From Pseudomonas paraversuta (GTDB lineage: Bacteria; Pseudomonadota; Gammaproteobacteria; Pseudomonadales; Pseudomonadaceae): a DNA stretch of 64,000 bases. A program made the position numbers and the translations under genes. The stretch covers positions 186,001-250,000 of the forward strand of contig NZ_CAJFCL010000006.1 in the NCBI RefSeq assembly GCF_904063065.1, in the 5' to 3' direction. Below, piece after piece: positions 1 to 9,780 of this stretch. Every line of letters starts with the position of its first letter. Position 1 is the first letter of the stretch. The notes under the pieces were generated by a model, which had not been told where the DNA came from, made no database searches, and was given only the letters and a program-made list of their open reading frames with translations.

Positions 1-196
1 GCCAGCTACGGTAGGTATGACCGACCTGGCGTTTGGCGTAAAGCAATCGTCCACCGGCATCGCGAATTCGCTGCACACCACTCTCACCGCCGCGACGCTG
101 ATTCGGCTCCTCGACCCACTCGCCTTGCTGCTGCCAGTAGTACTCGAAGCGGTCTTCAGTTGCAGCTTGGGGTGGAGATACAAATTCAACGGCCAT
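1..196 (-). CDS. LPS core kinase, InaA/WapQ family (N-terminal part only)
   Basis: Only the first 65 codons are in the window; the gene runs off the left edge. The ATG is preceded by AAGAGGT on the minus strand and lies 3 nt after the stop of the upstream methyltransferase gene, so the two are almost certainly one operon. The start MAVEFVSPPQAATEDRFEYY and the later stretch RIRDAGGRLLYAKRQ match my memory of Pseudomonas InaA-family lipopolysaccharide kinases, which phosphorylate heptose of the inner LPS core. The catalytic kinase motifs lie outside the window, so activity cannot be judged. Position downstream of colRS agrees with the methyltransferase-wapQ operon described for P. fluorescens. 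Confidence 0.75.
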   Translation of the reverse strand, partial: MAVEFVSPPQAATEDRFEYYWQQQGEWVEEPNQRRGGESGVQRIRDAGGRLLYAKRQVGHTYRSW

Positions 197-199
197 GGG

Positions 200-880
200 T
201 TACCTCTTGCGTAATATGTAAACCCGCCACATCGCATACAGCGGGATAAAATCCAAATGATTCTGAACAACGAACCCGGCTTTTTTAAACTCGGCTTCAA
301 CAGTCACCGCCGGTAACACAAAACGATTCTGATACCCGTCCGACCCGCCATCGGCTTCACGCTGACGTTGCAGGCGGTTGCGTTTCCAGGCTTTGAAATT
401 GCCATCGACCCACAGCGAAATGATCACACTGTCCCGGCTGACACGGTGAAACTCCCGTAACAGAGCCATCCGGTGACTTGCATCACCAATGTGGTGCAGC
501 AGGCGCATGCTGAAAATACTGTCGACCGCGTTATCTGGCAGATCGATATCAAATGCAGATGTCTGCAAACGCCGTACCCGTTTGACCACTTGCGCAGGCT
601 GTGCCTTCGATGCCACTTCCAGCATGGATGCAGAGTAATCCGCACCAATGATTTCGCGGTTGGTCTTTTCGGCCAGCAACGGCCAGAAACGCCCTGCGCC
701 ACAAGGAAGATCCAGTACCAGGCCCGGCTCGCCGGCCAATGCCAGGGCCTTGCGCGCCAACTGCTCATCACGCTTGTGCGAAAGGCGTCGGGCGAGCCCG
801 TCCTGATGTTTTTCCAGGTACTCGGCGGCGTGCTTTTGATCGTACTTTTCAGAAAACTTGAGTTTGATTGTGGAGCTCAT
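200..880 (-). CDS. class I SAM-dependent methyltransferase, colRS-linked
   Basis: A 226-residue protein with a class I methyltransferase fold. The SAM-binding glycine motif VLDLPCGAGRFWPLL lies around residues 55-70, an acidic residue closes the next strand (IIGADYSASML), and the later motifs are SIFSMRLLHHIGD. The start has AGGAGA 7 nt upstream. The substrate is not visible in sequence. In P. fluorescens WCS365 the equivalent orf222 lies downstream of colS, is co-transcribed with wapQ and is ColR-dependent, so an envelope or LPS-related substrate is an inference from context. There is a 200-nt gap to colS containing a possible ColR site. Confidence 0.85.
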   Translation of the reverse strand: MSSTIKLKFSEKYDQKHAAEYLEKHQDGLARRLSHKRDEQLARKALALAGEPGLVLDLPCGAGRFWPLLAEKTNREIIGADYSASMLEVASKAQPAQVVKRVRRLQTSAFDIDLPDNAVDSIFSMRLLHHIGDASHRMALLREFHRVSRDSVIISLWVDGNFKAWKRNRLQRQREADGGSDGYQNRFVLPAVTVEAEFKKAGFVVQNHLDFIPLYAMWRVYILRKR

Positions 881-947
881 GACGGCTCTCCTGAAGCGTG
901 TAAGCGCTACCTTAATCAGGAGAACGTATGCATCAGGTCATCACCGG

Positions 948-963
948 GTGAAAATTTCGTGCC
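948..963 (-). promoter_or_regulatory. weak candidate ColR-binding site upstream of the methyltransferase gene
   Basis: The minus strand reads GGCACGAAATTTTCAC. It ends in the TTTTCAC tail and has the A(C/G) dinucleotide of the ColR box as I recall it from P. putida work (YYNASNNYTTTTTCAC), but four positions deviate. It lies about 70 bp before the start codon, in the colS-methyltransferase gap. Support is motif resemblance plus known regulation of this operon. Confidence 0.3.
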
Positions 964-1080
964 TTGGCCCGATCAGACGTTACAGGGTTTTACAGACCAC
1001 CAATAATGGCTCTGGGCCACTTCAAAAACTAAACCCTGAAAGGGGAATGGCCAGCAGGACGCTGGCCATGGCAGGACATA

Positions 1081-2361
1081 TCAGACATCAACCGGGTTCA
1101 ATTCAACGTGAAAGCGGCACCCGTTGGGCTCCATGGTGGTCAGCGTTACCCGCCAGCCCTGGCTGTCACAGATCCGTTGCACCAGCGACAGCCCCAACCC
1201 CAGCCCTTCCCCGCGTTTTTCGCTGCCCCTTACAAAAGGCTGGAACATGGCCTGGCGTTTTTCTTCGGGAATCCCCACACCGCTGTCTTCCACCACAAAT
1301 CCGGTGGGCTCGAGGCTCAACCGGATGAAACCGGTGTCGGTGTAATGCAGGGCATTTCGTAGCAAGTTGCCCATGACGGCGTGCAGGAAGGTCGCGTTAT
1401 AACGGGTATCCAGTGGCTGCCCCGGATCGTAGATCAGGGTCAGGCCCTTGGCTTCAATGGGGCCGCGCCACAAGCTGATCAGGCCTTCGGCCACGGTAGT
1501 GAGGGTCACTTTCGGCGACATGCTGGCATCTTCGTGCTGTGCCCTGGCCAGCATCAGGAAGGTCTGTACCAGCTCGCGCATTTCTTCACAGGCGCGCGAG
1601 ATTCGCTCGACTTGCGAGCGGCTGCGCGGGTCCAGCGCCGGATTTTCCAGCAAAAGCTCGCACGAACTGGCCAGTACCATCAGCGGGGTACGCAACTCAT
1701 GGCTGACATCGCTGGTGAACAGCCGCTCACGGGTCAGGGTGTCGCGCAGGCGCCCCAGGGTAGCGTCGAACGCCACCGCCAACTCGCCCACTTCATCGGC
1801 CGCGTAATCCGGCGCCAAAGGCGGAGCCAGGCCCAGCAACTGATCACGATGACGCACTTGGCGCGCCAGACGCACCACGGGGGCCATGACCCTGCGGGCC
1901 AGAATCCAGCCTAAAAAGACCGCCAGGGCCAATGCCAGTACAAAACCGACCACGACCACGGCAAACAACACGCGCTCACGTTCTTCGAAATCACTTTGGT
2001 CCTGCAGCAATACATAGCGCCGACCGTCAACCACTTCGACCATGGCGTGGTACGACAGCTGGTCGCGGAACACTTCATGAAAACCCGGATCAAGATGGCG
2101 CAGGTCTTTGGGCAAAGCGAAATCGCCGCGCCCGCCACTGTAATAAAACAGCTGGTCAGGCTCCGGTCGATGGTTCCAGTCGGCAATGTTGTCCATCAAC
2201 AACAGGCGTTGCAGGTCGCCGCCCAGGCCCGCTGAAATGAGTTTTTCTTCGACCAGGTGAACGGTGGCAACAATGCCCAGGGCGAATGTACCTGCCACCA
2301 GCGCACTCATGAGTGCGAAGGCAATGATGATCCGCTGGGCAAGGCTTTGCTTAAACTCCAT
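1081..2361 (-). CDS. colS: sensor histidine kinase ColS
   Basis: A 426-residue inner-membrane sensor kinase. Layout: TM1 about 11-33, a short periplasmic domain about 35-130, TM2 about 131-155, HAMP, the H box SHELRTPL with phospho-acceptor H221, then a HATPase domain with VEDSGVGIPEE and the GEGLGLGLSLV G2 box. The periplasmic loop keeps H35, E38 and an E126-x-x-E129 pair, the residues I recall as zinc/iron ligands in P. putida ColS. An upstream in-frame start exists at 2394, but the ATG at 2361 gives the family length and an 11-nt overlap with the colR stop, typical of translational coupling. It phosphorylates ColR to adjust the outer membrane under metal or membrane stress. Confidence 0.92.
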   Translation of the reverse strand: MEFKQSLAQRIIIAFALMSALVAGTFALGIVATVHLVEEKLISAGLGGDLQRLLLMDNIADWNHRPEPDQLFYYSGGRGDFALPKDLRHLDPGFHEVFRDQLSYHAMVEVVDGRRYVLLQDQSDFEERERVLFAVVVVGFVLALALAVFLGWILARRVMAPVVRLARQVRHRDQLLGLAPPLAPDYAADEVGELAVAFDATLGRLRDTLTRERLFTSDVSHELRTPLMVLASSCELLLENPALDPRSRSQVERISRACEEMRELVQTFLMLARAQHEDASMSPKVTLTTVAEGLISLWRGPIEAKGLTLIYDPGQPLDTRYNATFLHAVMGNLLRNALHYTDTGFIRLSLEPTGFVVEDSGVGIPEEKRQAMFQPFVRGSEKRGEGLGLGLSLVQRICDSQGWRVTLTTMEPNGCRFHVELNPVDV

Positions 2362-3034
2362 CACGACTCTCGGCGAGGCGGTAGCCGACACCATGTACGG
2401 TTTGCAATAACGGCTTGTCGAACGGCTTGTCGATCACCTGACGCAACTGGTGCACATGGCTGCGCAGGCTGTCGCTGTCAGGGCAGTCATCGCCCCACAA
2501 GGCCTCCTCCAGCACTTCACGGCGCAACACGTGGGGGCTTTTCTGCATTAATACGGCCAGCAACTTGAGCCCCACCGGGTTGAGCTTGAGCAGGCGCCCT
2601 TCGCGGGTTACTTCAAGGGTATCGAGGTCGTATTTCAGATCGCCCACTTGCAGCTCGCGTCGCCCGCCCCCCTGAGCCCGGCGCAATACTGCTTCAATGC
2701 GTGCCGCCAGTTCCGACAAGGCAAAGGGTTTGAGCAGGTAGTCATCGGCGCCGGACTTGAAGCCCTGCAGGCGGTCGTCGAGCTGGTCGCGGGCGGTGAG
2801 CATGATCACCGGAGTATCGCGTCGCGCATCTTCACGCAAGCGCTTGCACAAGGTGTAACCGTCGATCCCGGGCAACATGATGTCGAGCACGATAAGGTCG
2901 TAATGCTCGGTGGCCGCCAGATGCAGACCTGACAAACCGTCCTGCGCGCAGTCAACGGTATAGCCCTTAAGCCCCAGGTAGTCCGCCAGATTGGCAAGGA
3001 TATCGCGGTTGTCTTCAACCAGTAGAATTCTCAT
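2351..3034 (-). CDS. colR: response regulator ColR (OmpR/PhoB family)
   Basis: 227 residues, the size known for ColR. The receiver domain has the acidic pair E7/D8, phospho-acceptor D51 in VLDIMLPG, and the conserved K near residue 101 (LLKPF). The C-terminal winged helix carries RSHVHQLRQVIDKPF and the VHGVGYRL wing. The ATG at 3034 (MRILLVEDN) is chosen over a GTG two codons upstream because GGAGAA sits 8 nt before it. It is the first gene of colRS, and the divergent neighbour is the LTA-synthase-like gene. Known targets in P. putida include LPS and lipid modification genes. Confidence 0.93.
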   Translation of the reverse strand: MRILLVEDNRDILANLADYLGLKGYTVDCAQDGLSGLHLAATEHYDLIVLDIMLPGIDGYTLCKRLREDARRDTPVIMLTARDQLDDRLQGFKSGADDYLLKPFALSELAARIEAVLRRAQGGGRRELQVGDLKYDLDTLEVTREGRLLKLNPVGLKLLAVLMQKSPHVLRREVLEEALWGDDCPDSDSLRSHVHQLRQVIDKPFDKPLLQTVHGVGYRLAESRDGV

Positions 3035-3150
3035 GGGCACTTTCTCCGTACGCAGTTACGACCGTCTTGGCCCGCGCAGCTTAAGTCTTAGCACGACCGA
3101 GAGCCAGCGCTGCAAGACCATCACTCTATTTAGTTGAAGAACGCCCAAAT

Positions 3151-3166
3151 CTGACATTTTTTTTAC
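3151..3166 (+). promoter_or_regulatory. candidate ColR box before the LTA-synthase-like gene
   Basis: CTGACATTTTTTTTAC matches the recalled ColR consensus YYNASNNYTTTTTCAC at every position but one (TAC for CAC). It lies 72 bp before the start codon at 3238, in the shared colR/LTA-synthase-like intergenic region. The T-run makes chance matches more likely, so this is a prediction only. Confidence 0.4.
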
Positions 3167-3237
3167 TCACGGTTCACAAAGCCAATACAGTGGCGCCCGC
3201 ACACTCACGCCCCCCACGGGTTTAAGGAAAAACACTA

Positions 3238-5187
3238 ATGCGTCTGCTGTCCACCGCGCCAATGCGCTATCTGCTTCTGTTGACAGGCTGTTGGCTGGCG
3301 ACCTTTTTAATCACCCGAGGCGTCTTGCTGTTCACCCATTTGGGCGAGGCTGGTAATAGCTGGTTGCCGGTGTTTGGCATTGGCCTGCTCTACGATCTGG
3401 GGTTTTTGACCTACGCCGCCTTGCCCCTGGGTCTGTATTTGCTGCTGTGCCCGCCCGCCCTTTGGCGCCGTCGTGGCCATCGCTGGTTCCTGCAAGGCCT
3501 GCTGACCGTGAGCCTGTTCGCCATGCTGTTCACCGCAGTGGCCGAATTCCTGTTCTGGGACGAGTTCGGTGTGCGCTTTAACTTTATCGCCGTGGATTAC
3601 CTGGTTTACTCCGATGAAGTGCTGAATAACGTGCTGGAGTCGTATCCAATCGGCCTGCTGCTCAGTGCCATCGGCGTCGCGGCCATTGTTCTGAGTGTTG
3701 CCTTGCGCAAACCGTTCAATGCCGCCATGAATGCCCCGCTGCCCACCTTTCGCGCTCGCCTGGCAACCTTCGCCGGTTTGCTGCTGGTGGCAGGCTTGAG
3801 CCTGCAGTTGCTTGATCAGGACGGCCCGCGCGGCCAGGGCGGCAACGCCTATCAGCACGAACTGGCGAGCAACGGCCCGTACCAGTTCTTCGCCGCATTC
3901 CGTAACAACGAACTGGACTACCAGCAGTTCTACGCCAGCCTGCCTGCCGACGTGGTCGCCAGACAGCTGCGCACCGAGCTCACGGAACCCAATGCCACAT
4001 TTGTCGGCAAGGACCCGCTGGATATCCGGCGCAACATCGACAACCCGGGGACTGCGCGCCAGCCAAACATTGTGCTGGTGACCATCGAAAGCCTGAGCGC
4101 CAAGTACCTGGGCAGCAATGGTGACGGCCGCAACCTGACCCCGAACCTGGATCAGTTGCGCAAAGAGAGCCTGTACTTCAATAACTTCTATGCCACCGGT
4201 ACCCGTACCGATCGGGGCCTGGAAGCCATTACCCTGGCCATTCCTCCTACCCCGGGCCGCTCGATCGTCAAGCGTATCGGTCGTGAAAGCGGCTTTGCCA
4301 GCCTTGGCCAGCAACTCAATGCCGTGGGCTATGACAGCGTGTTCGTCTATGGCGGCCGCGGGTATTTCGACAACATGAACGCATTTTTCAGCGGCAACGG
4401 TTACCGCGTGGTTGACCAAAGCAGCGTCAATGAAGCCGATATCCACTTCAAAAATGCGTGGGGCATGGCTGACGAAGACCTGTACCGCGAAACCCTGAAG
4501 CTGGCCGATGCCGATTACGCCCGGCAAAAGCCGTTTTTACTGCAGTTGATGACCACCTCCAACCATCGTCCTTATACCTATCCAGAAGGCCGTATCGACA
4601 TCAAGTCGGGTAACGGTCGCGACGGTGCGGTGAAATACACCGACTACGCCATCGGCCAGTTCCTCAAGGATGCCCGCCAAAAGCCGTGGTTCGACAACAC
4701 GATCTTCATTTTCGTGGCTGACCACACGGCAGGCAGCGCCGGCAAGGAAGACTTGCCCATTACCAACTACCAGATCCCGCTGTTTATCTATGGGCCAAAA
4801 TTCATAGAAGCCCGCGAGAGCGCACAACTGGCCAGCCAGATCGACCTGGCGCCGACCTTGCTCGGCTTGCTGAACATGGACTATCAATCGACCTTCTTTG
4901 GCCGCAACCTGCTGCAGGAAAACCCTCTGCCACCCCGCGTGGTAGTGGGTAATTACCAGCATCTGGGCTTGTTCGACGGCAAGGACCTGGCGATTCTCAG
5001 CCCGCGCCAGGGCCTGCGCCGTCACGACGAAGCACTGACTGCCAGTATTGAATCCCGGGTACCGGCCACCGATCCGTTGATTGAGCGTGCGATCACCTAC
5101 TACCAGGTCGCCAGCTACGGCTACAAGCAGCAGTTGCTGAGCTGGAAACCGGTGTTCGCAGCACCGCTGCAGATCTCGCAGAAGTAA
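3238..5187 (+). CDS. LTA synthase/OpgB-like sulfatase-fold membrane phosphotransferase
   Basis: 649 residues. About five N-terminal transmembrane segments occupy residues 1-190, followed by a large periplasmic alkaline-phosphatase-superfamily domain. Active-site features: the metal-binding E in IVLVTIES near 284, the nucleophile T324 in GTRTDRG, NHRPYTYP with H443, and D495-H496 in FVADHTAG. The family includes Gram-positive LtaS and the proteobacterial phosphoglycerol and phosphoethanolamine transferases that decorate periplasmic glucans or LPS. The exact substrate cannot be read. AAGGAA precedes the ATG. Its place beside colRS, with a candidate ColR box, suggests envelope modification. It stands alone, followed by hairpins. 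Confidence 0.85.
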   Translation: MRLLSTAPMRYLLLLTGCWLATFLITRGVLLFTHLGEAGNSWLPVFGIGLLYDLGFLTYAALPLGLYLLLCPPALWRRRGHRWFLQGLLTVSLFAMLFTAVAEFLFWDEFGVRFNFIAVDYLVYSDEVLNNVLESYPIGLLLSAIGVAAIVLSVALRKPFNAAMNAPLPTFRARLATFAGLLLVAGLSLQLLDQDGPRGQGGNAYQHELASNGPYQFFAAFRNNELDYQQFYASLPADVVARQLRTELTEPNATFVGKDPLDIRRNIDNPGTARQPNIVLVTIESLSAKYLGSNGDGRNLTPNLDQLRKESLYFNNFYATGTRTDRGLEAITLAIPPTPGRSIVKRIGRESGFASLGQQLNAVGYDSVFVYGGRGYFDNMNAFFSGNGYRVVDQSSVNEADIHFKNAWGMADEDLYRETLKLADADYARQKPFLLQLMTTSNHRPYTYPEGRIDIKSGNGRDGAVKYTDYAIGQFLKDARQKPWFDNTIFIFVADHTAGSAGKEDLPITNYQIPLFIYGPKFIEARESAQLASQIDLAPTLLGLLNMDYQSTFFGRNLLQENPLPPRVVVGNYQHLGLFDGKDLAILSPRQGLRRHDEALTASIESRVPATDPLIERAITYYQVASYGYKQQLLSWKPVFAAPLQISQK

Positions 5188-5193
5188 CCATTT

Positions 5194-5232
5194 CCCTGCA
5201 GGAGCGAGCTTTTAAGGCTCGCTCCTGCAGGG
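5194..5232. repeat. REP-type inverted repeat
   Basis: A perfect 16-bp inverted repeat, arms CCCTGCAGGAGCGAGC and its complement around a TTTTAAG loop. The GAGCGAGC core with a TCCTGCA end is the REP signature seen at several other intergenic sites in this window (27391, 34216, 49877). Confidence 0.75.
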
Positions 5233-5253
5233 TTCAACTGTTTCTTCAGACAC

Positions 5254-5289
5254 AAAAAAGCCCCGCCTGATTACTCAGGCGGGGCTTTT
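5254..5289. terminator. bidirectional rho-independent terminator
   Basis: Stem AAAAAGCCCCGCCTG / CAGGCGGGGCTTTT with a 6-nt loop. It has a U-tract on both strands, so it can stop transcription from the LTA-synthase-like gene (plus) and from groEL (minus, stop at 5311). Confidence 0.85.
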
Positions 5290-5310
5290 GCGTTTCGGGG
5301 TAAAGCCGGC

Positions 5311-6966
<1,656 letters not shown>

Positions 6967-7003
6967 TTAAATACTTTGTAGTAACGGGAAAAGGAGCGGG
7001 AGA

Positions 7004-7297
7004 TCAGCCTTCGATTACAGCGAGAATCTCGTTCTCAGCCATAACCAGCAGGTCTTCGCCGTCGACTTTTACAGTGTTGCTGCCGGAGTAAGGGCCGAAC
7101 ACAACCTTGTCACCCACTTTCACAGCCAGCGCACGTACTTCACCGTTGTCCAGAACGCGACCAGTACCCACGGCAATGATTTCACCGCTGTTGGCTTTTT
7201 CGGCAGCTGAACCCGGCAGAACGATACCGCCAGCGGTTTTCTTTTCTTCTTCGCTGCGACGGATTACGACGCGGTCATGCAGAGGACGAAGCTTCAT
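7004..7297 (-). CDS. groES: co-chaperonin GroES
   Basis: 97 residues. [14 protein letters not shown] is the conserved N-terminus. The mobile loop [14 protein letters not shown], which docks on the GroEL apical domain, is intact, and the roof region and [15 protein letters not shown] are present. First gene of groES-groEL. A leader of about 120 nt separates it from the predicted heat-shock promoter. Confidence 0.98.
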   Translation of the reverse strand: MKLRPLHDRVVIRRSEEEKKTAGGIVLPGSAAEKANSGEIIAVGTGRVLDNGEVRALAVKVGDKVVFGPYSGSNTVKVDGEDLLVMAENEILAVIEG

Positions 7298-7427
7298 TGT
7301 CGATCTCTCCTAATTGTGGTGTTCATCGGCCGATGTTAAAACCGGCGGGGTTTGCAAGTCCGGAAATGCCGGGTGCGATTCGCTCAAAGGTGCCTGCTGT
7401 TGCCAGCAAAACCCTGCGGTGTCCGTT

Positions 7428-7455
7428 ACATAAGGGCGTATCAACTGATTACAAG
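7428..7455 (-). promoter_or_regulatory. sigma-32-like heat-shock promoter of groESL
   Basis: On the minus strand CTTGTA (-35, consensus CTTGAA) is followed after 13 bp by CCCTTATGT (-10, consensus CCCCATNT). Both elements and the spacing fit RpoH promoters, about 130 bp before groES. No CIRCE inverted repeat is seen, consistent with RpoH-type control in Pseudomonas. Confidence 0.5.
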
Positions 7456-7499
7456 GGCACGCCAATGAAATTTTTAGCCCTGTGTAATCCCTGAAAACA

Positions 7500-7523
7500 A
7501 ACACGGCACCCAGGGTGCCGTGT
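7500..7523 (-). terminator. rho-independent terminator of fxsA
   Basis: ACACGGCACC-cag-GGTGCCGTGT stem, followed on the minus strand by TTTGTTTTC. It lies 17 nt past the fxsA stop. Confidence 0.7.
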
Positions 7524-7539
7524 GGAAAACGTCAAAACC

Positions 7540-8013
7540 TTACTTGTCGCGATGTTCGAACTCGCCTTCAATCACGTTCGGCTCACGGCCCAGGGGCTGG
7601 TGTGTACCGGGTCGGCTCGGCGCTGCAAATTCATCGGCAAATGCACGCTGACGGATGGCTTGTTCCTCTGCACGCTTGCGCAGACGGTTAACCAGAAAAC
7701 GACGCACCGGCGGGAACAGCAGCAACAGACCCGCGATGTCACTGATGAAGCCCGGGAGCACCATCAGGCCGCCACCCAGAGCCAGCATCAGGCCTTCCAG
7801 CATTTGCTGGGCCGGCAACTCGCCACGACTCAGGCTTTCACGGGCCCTCAGGGCTGTGGCCAAACCTGCAACGCGTACCACCAGAACACCCAGCATGGAG
7901 CCGGCAATGATCAGCAACAACGCCGGGAAAAACCCTATAGCGGTGCTGACCTTGAAAAAGACGTACAGCTCTAGCACTGGAAACAACAGAAAGAGCAATA
8001 GAAAAGCGCGCAT
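7540..8013 (-). CDS. FxsA family membrane protein
   Basis: 157 residues. Three hydrophobic stretches cover roughly residues 3-23, 25-50 and 70-100, with the family hallmark MRAFLLLFLLFPVLELYVF at the N-terminus and a cytoplasmic basic/acidic tail. FxsA of E. coli relieves F-exclusion of phage T7; its normal role is unknown. An upstream in-frame start at 8046 is rejected because the ATG at 8013 has AGAGGA at the right distance and begins the conserved segment. It is commonly found just upstream of groESL in proteobacteria, as here. Confidence 0.85.
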   Translation of the reverse strand: MRAFLLLFLLFPVLELYVFFKVSTAIGFFPALLLIIAGSMLGVLVVRVAGLATALRARESLSRGELPAQQMLEGLMLALGGGLMVLPGFISDIAGLLLLFPPVRRFLVNRLRKRAEEQAIRQRAFADEFAAPSRPGTHQPLGREPNVIEGEFEHRDK

Positions 8014-8084
8014 CGAATGATTCCTCTCCGGAAGAATATCTTCCAACCCAGCTTAGATGACGGCGCGCCTTCCTGAATTCAAGG

Positions 8085-8810
8085 CTATGCCGTCTGTTTT
8101 TTCGGCCACTCCTGCGCGCGGGCCAGAAAAACCAAGGCTTCGCGTACTTGTGTCGAAGTATTGCAGGTTTCAGCAAAGCCCAGCCAGTAAAGGCCGTCAC
8201 CAATACGCAAGTGCATGCCTTCGCTGTCGATACCGACCATCTGCGCCGGTTCGGTGCGGGGCAGCCCTGCCAGTTCGACGTAATGCGCAATGGCACTGGC
8301 ATGGTCACTGTTCATATGCTCAATCATCCGTTGCTCGGCGGCTCCGGCAAAGGGGTTGGGCAAAGTCACCTGGTCGAGCCAGTGAATGGCGCCAAAACCG
8401 CCGATATAACGGTGGCGTACCGGGTTCAACACCCAAAAGTCGAAAGCGTGAGCGGTGTCATAGCTGCGCGACTCGGGGAAGTAGCGGTAGTAACGCTCGG
8501 CGGCGGCTTCAATGGCCTCGGCCCCGGTCAATTGCTCGGCTTCGGCCAGACAGGTCAGTCGACCGACCGCCTGAACGTCTTCAGCGCCCCGCTCGCCCAC
8601 CATCAGCGAGCACTTGGGATCCTTGCGCAAGTTGTGGGTGTGCTGGGCAATCCGGCTGATCAGGATCAGCGGCCGGCCCTGTTCGTCCAGGCAGTAAGGC
8701 ACCACTGACCCGAAGGGAAATCCCGGCATGGCTTTGGAGAGGGTGGACAAGGCGCCACGGTATTCCTTGAGCAGTAATTCTCGGGCATGCTTGGCAGCTT
8801 CAACGCTCAA
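8085..8810 (-). CDS. HugZ-family heme-utilisation / PNP-oxidase-like protein
   Basis: 241 residues. A split-barrel flavin-reductase-like fold fills the first part (ALSTLSKAMPGFPFGSVVPY, then LILISRIAQHTHNLRKDP), and a C-terminal DUF2470-type domain carries EQRMIEHMNSDHASAIAHYV. HugZ proteins bind and degrade heme; the DUF2470 segment supplies a conserved histidine. The start is TTG at 8810 with AAGGAG 8 nt upstream; no ATG lies near enough to replace it. A heme-related role is by family only; no heme-uptake genes adjoin it. Confidence 0.78.
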   Translation of the reverse strand: MSVEAAKHARELLLKEYRGALSTLSKAMPGFPFGSVVPYCLDEQGRPLILISRIAQHTHNLRKDPKCSLMVGERGAEDVQAVGRLTCLAEAEQLTGAEAIEAAAERYYRYFPESRSYDTAHAFDFWVLNPVRHRYIGGFGAIHWLDQVTLPNPFAGAAEQRMIEHMNSDHASAIAHYVELAGLPRTEPAQMVGIDSEGMHLRIGDGLYWLGFAETCNTSTQVREALVFLARAQEWPKKQTA

Positions 8811-8910
8811 CTTGTGACTCCTTAATAAAAAATCCGCCGAAAACGGACGAGTTCAGGGCGCATTTCAAAGGCCTGCGAGGACTCACTCTGATTTGCTGCC
8901 GAGGGCTGTT

Positions 8911-9669
8911 ATGCAACTGAAAGACAAAGTAATCATTATCACTGGCGGTTGCCAAGGACTTGGTCGTGCCATGGCCGAGTATCTGGCGGCCAAGGGCGCC
9001 AGACTGGCGCTGGTTGACCTGAACCCGGAAAAACTCGAACTGGCCGTAGCGGCTTGCCAGGCTCAGGGCGTCGAGGCCCGGGCCTATCTGTGCAATGTCG
9101 CAGACGAAGAGCAGGTTACCCGGACCGTTACCCAGATTGCAGAAGACTTTGGTGCGATCAACGGCCTGATCAATAACGCCGGGATCTTGCGCGACGGCCT
9201 GTTGCTGAAGGTCAAGGACGGCGTCATGACCAGGATGAGTCTGGCGCAATGGCAGGCGGTAATCGACGTCAACCTGACCGGGGTTTTCCTGTGCACCCGT
9301 GAGGTGGCGGCAAAAATGATCGAGCTGAACCAGCAGGGCGCGATCATCAATATCTCGTCGATCTCGCGCGCAGGTAACGTCGGGCAAACCAACTACTCTG
9401 CGGCCAAGGCCGGGGTAGCGGCTGCGACAGTCACCTGGGCCAAGGAACTGGCGCGGTACGGCATTCGCGTTGCCGGAATTGCCCCCGGCTTCATCGAAAC
9501 CGAAATGACCCTGGGCATGAAACCCGAAGCCCTGGAAAAAATGACTGCCGGCATTCCCCTCAAGCGCATGGGCAAAGTCGAAGAAATCGCCCATTCGGCG
9601 GCCTACATCTTTGAGAACGACTACTACAGCGGGCGGATTCTGGAGCTCGATGGCGGTCTGCGCATCTAA
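8911..9669 (+). CDS. SDR family oxidoreductase (FabG-like)
   Basis: 252 residues. Classical short-chain dehydrogenase: cofactor loop TGGCQGLG at 11-18, NNAG near residue 90, and the catalytic Y162-x-x-x-K166 in NYSAAKAG with the preceding serine in NISSIS. D37-type acidic residue in LVDLNPE suggests NAD(H) preference, which is inference. The ATG at 8911 with GAGGG 6 nt upstream is preferred over an in-frame TTG at 8893. Substrate unknown. It stands alone, divergent from the HugZ gene. Confidence 0.85.
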   Translation: MQLKDKVIIITGGCQGLGRAMAEYLAAKGARLALVDLNPEKLELAVAACQAQGVEARAYLCNVADEEQVTRTVTQIAEDFGAINGLINNAGILRDGLLLKVKDGVMTRMSLAQWQAVIDVNLTGVFLCTREVAAKMIELNQQGAIINISSISRAGNVGQTNYSAAKAGVAAATVTWAKELARYGIRVAGIAPGFIETEMTLGMKPEALEKMTAGIPLKRMGKVEEIAHSAAYIFENDYYSGRILELDGGLRI

Positions 9670-9692
9670 CCTGCTCCGCCTGCTGCAGGAGG

Positions 9693-9752
9693 CCCGCTTG
9701 CTCGCTCAGGCATTAGAGCAAGCGGGTTATCCGTATCGCCGGCAAGCCGGCG
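9693..9752 (+). repeat. hairpin plus REP-like element after the SDR gene
   Basis: CCCGCTTGCTC and its exact complement GAGCAAGCGGG form an 11-bp stem with a 12-nt loop but no T-run. The following TATCGCCGGCAAGCCGGCGC resembles the GCCGGCTTGCCGGCGATG REP family also present at 41287-41380. They may together attenuate SDR transcription. Confidence 0.5.
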
Positions 9753-9780
9753 CCCACTGCCTGGCCCAGCGCTCAAACAA

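Noticed and set aside
7297..7428. CIRCE element before groES
   Set aside because: No TTAGCACTC-N9-GAGTGCTAA-like repeat; the promoter looks RpoH-type.
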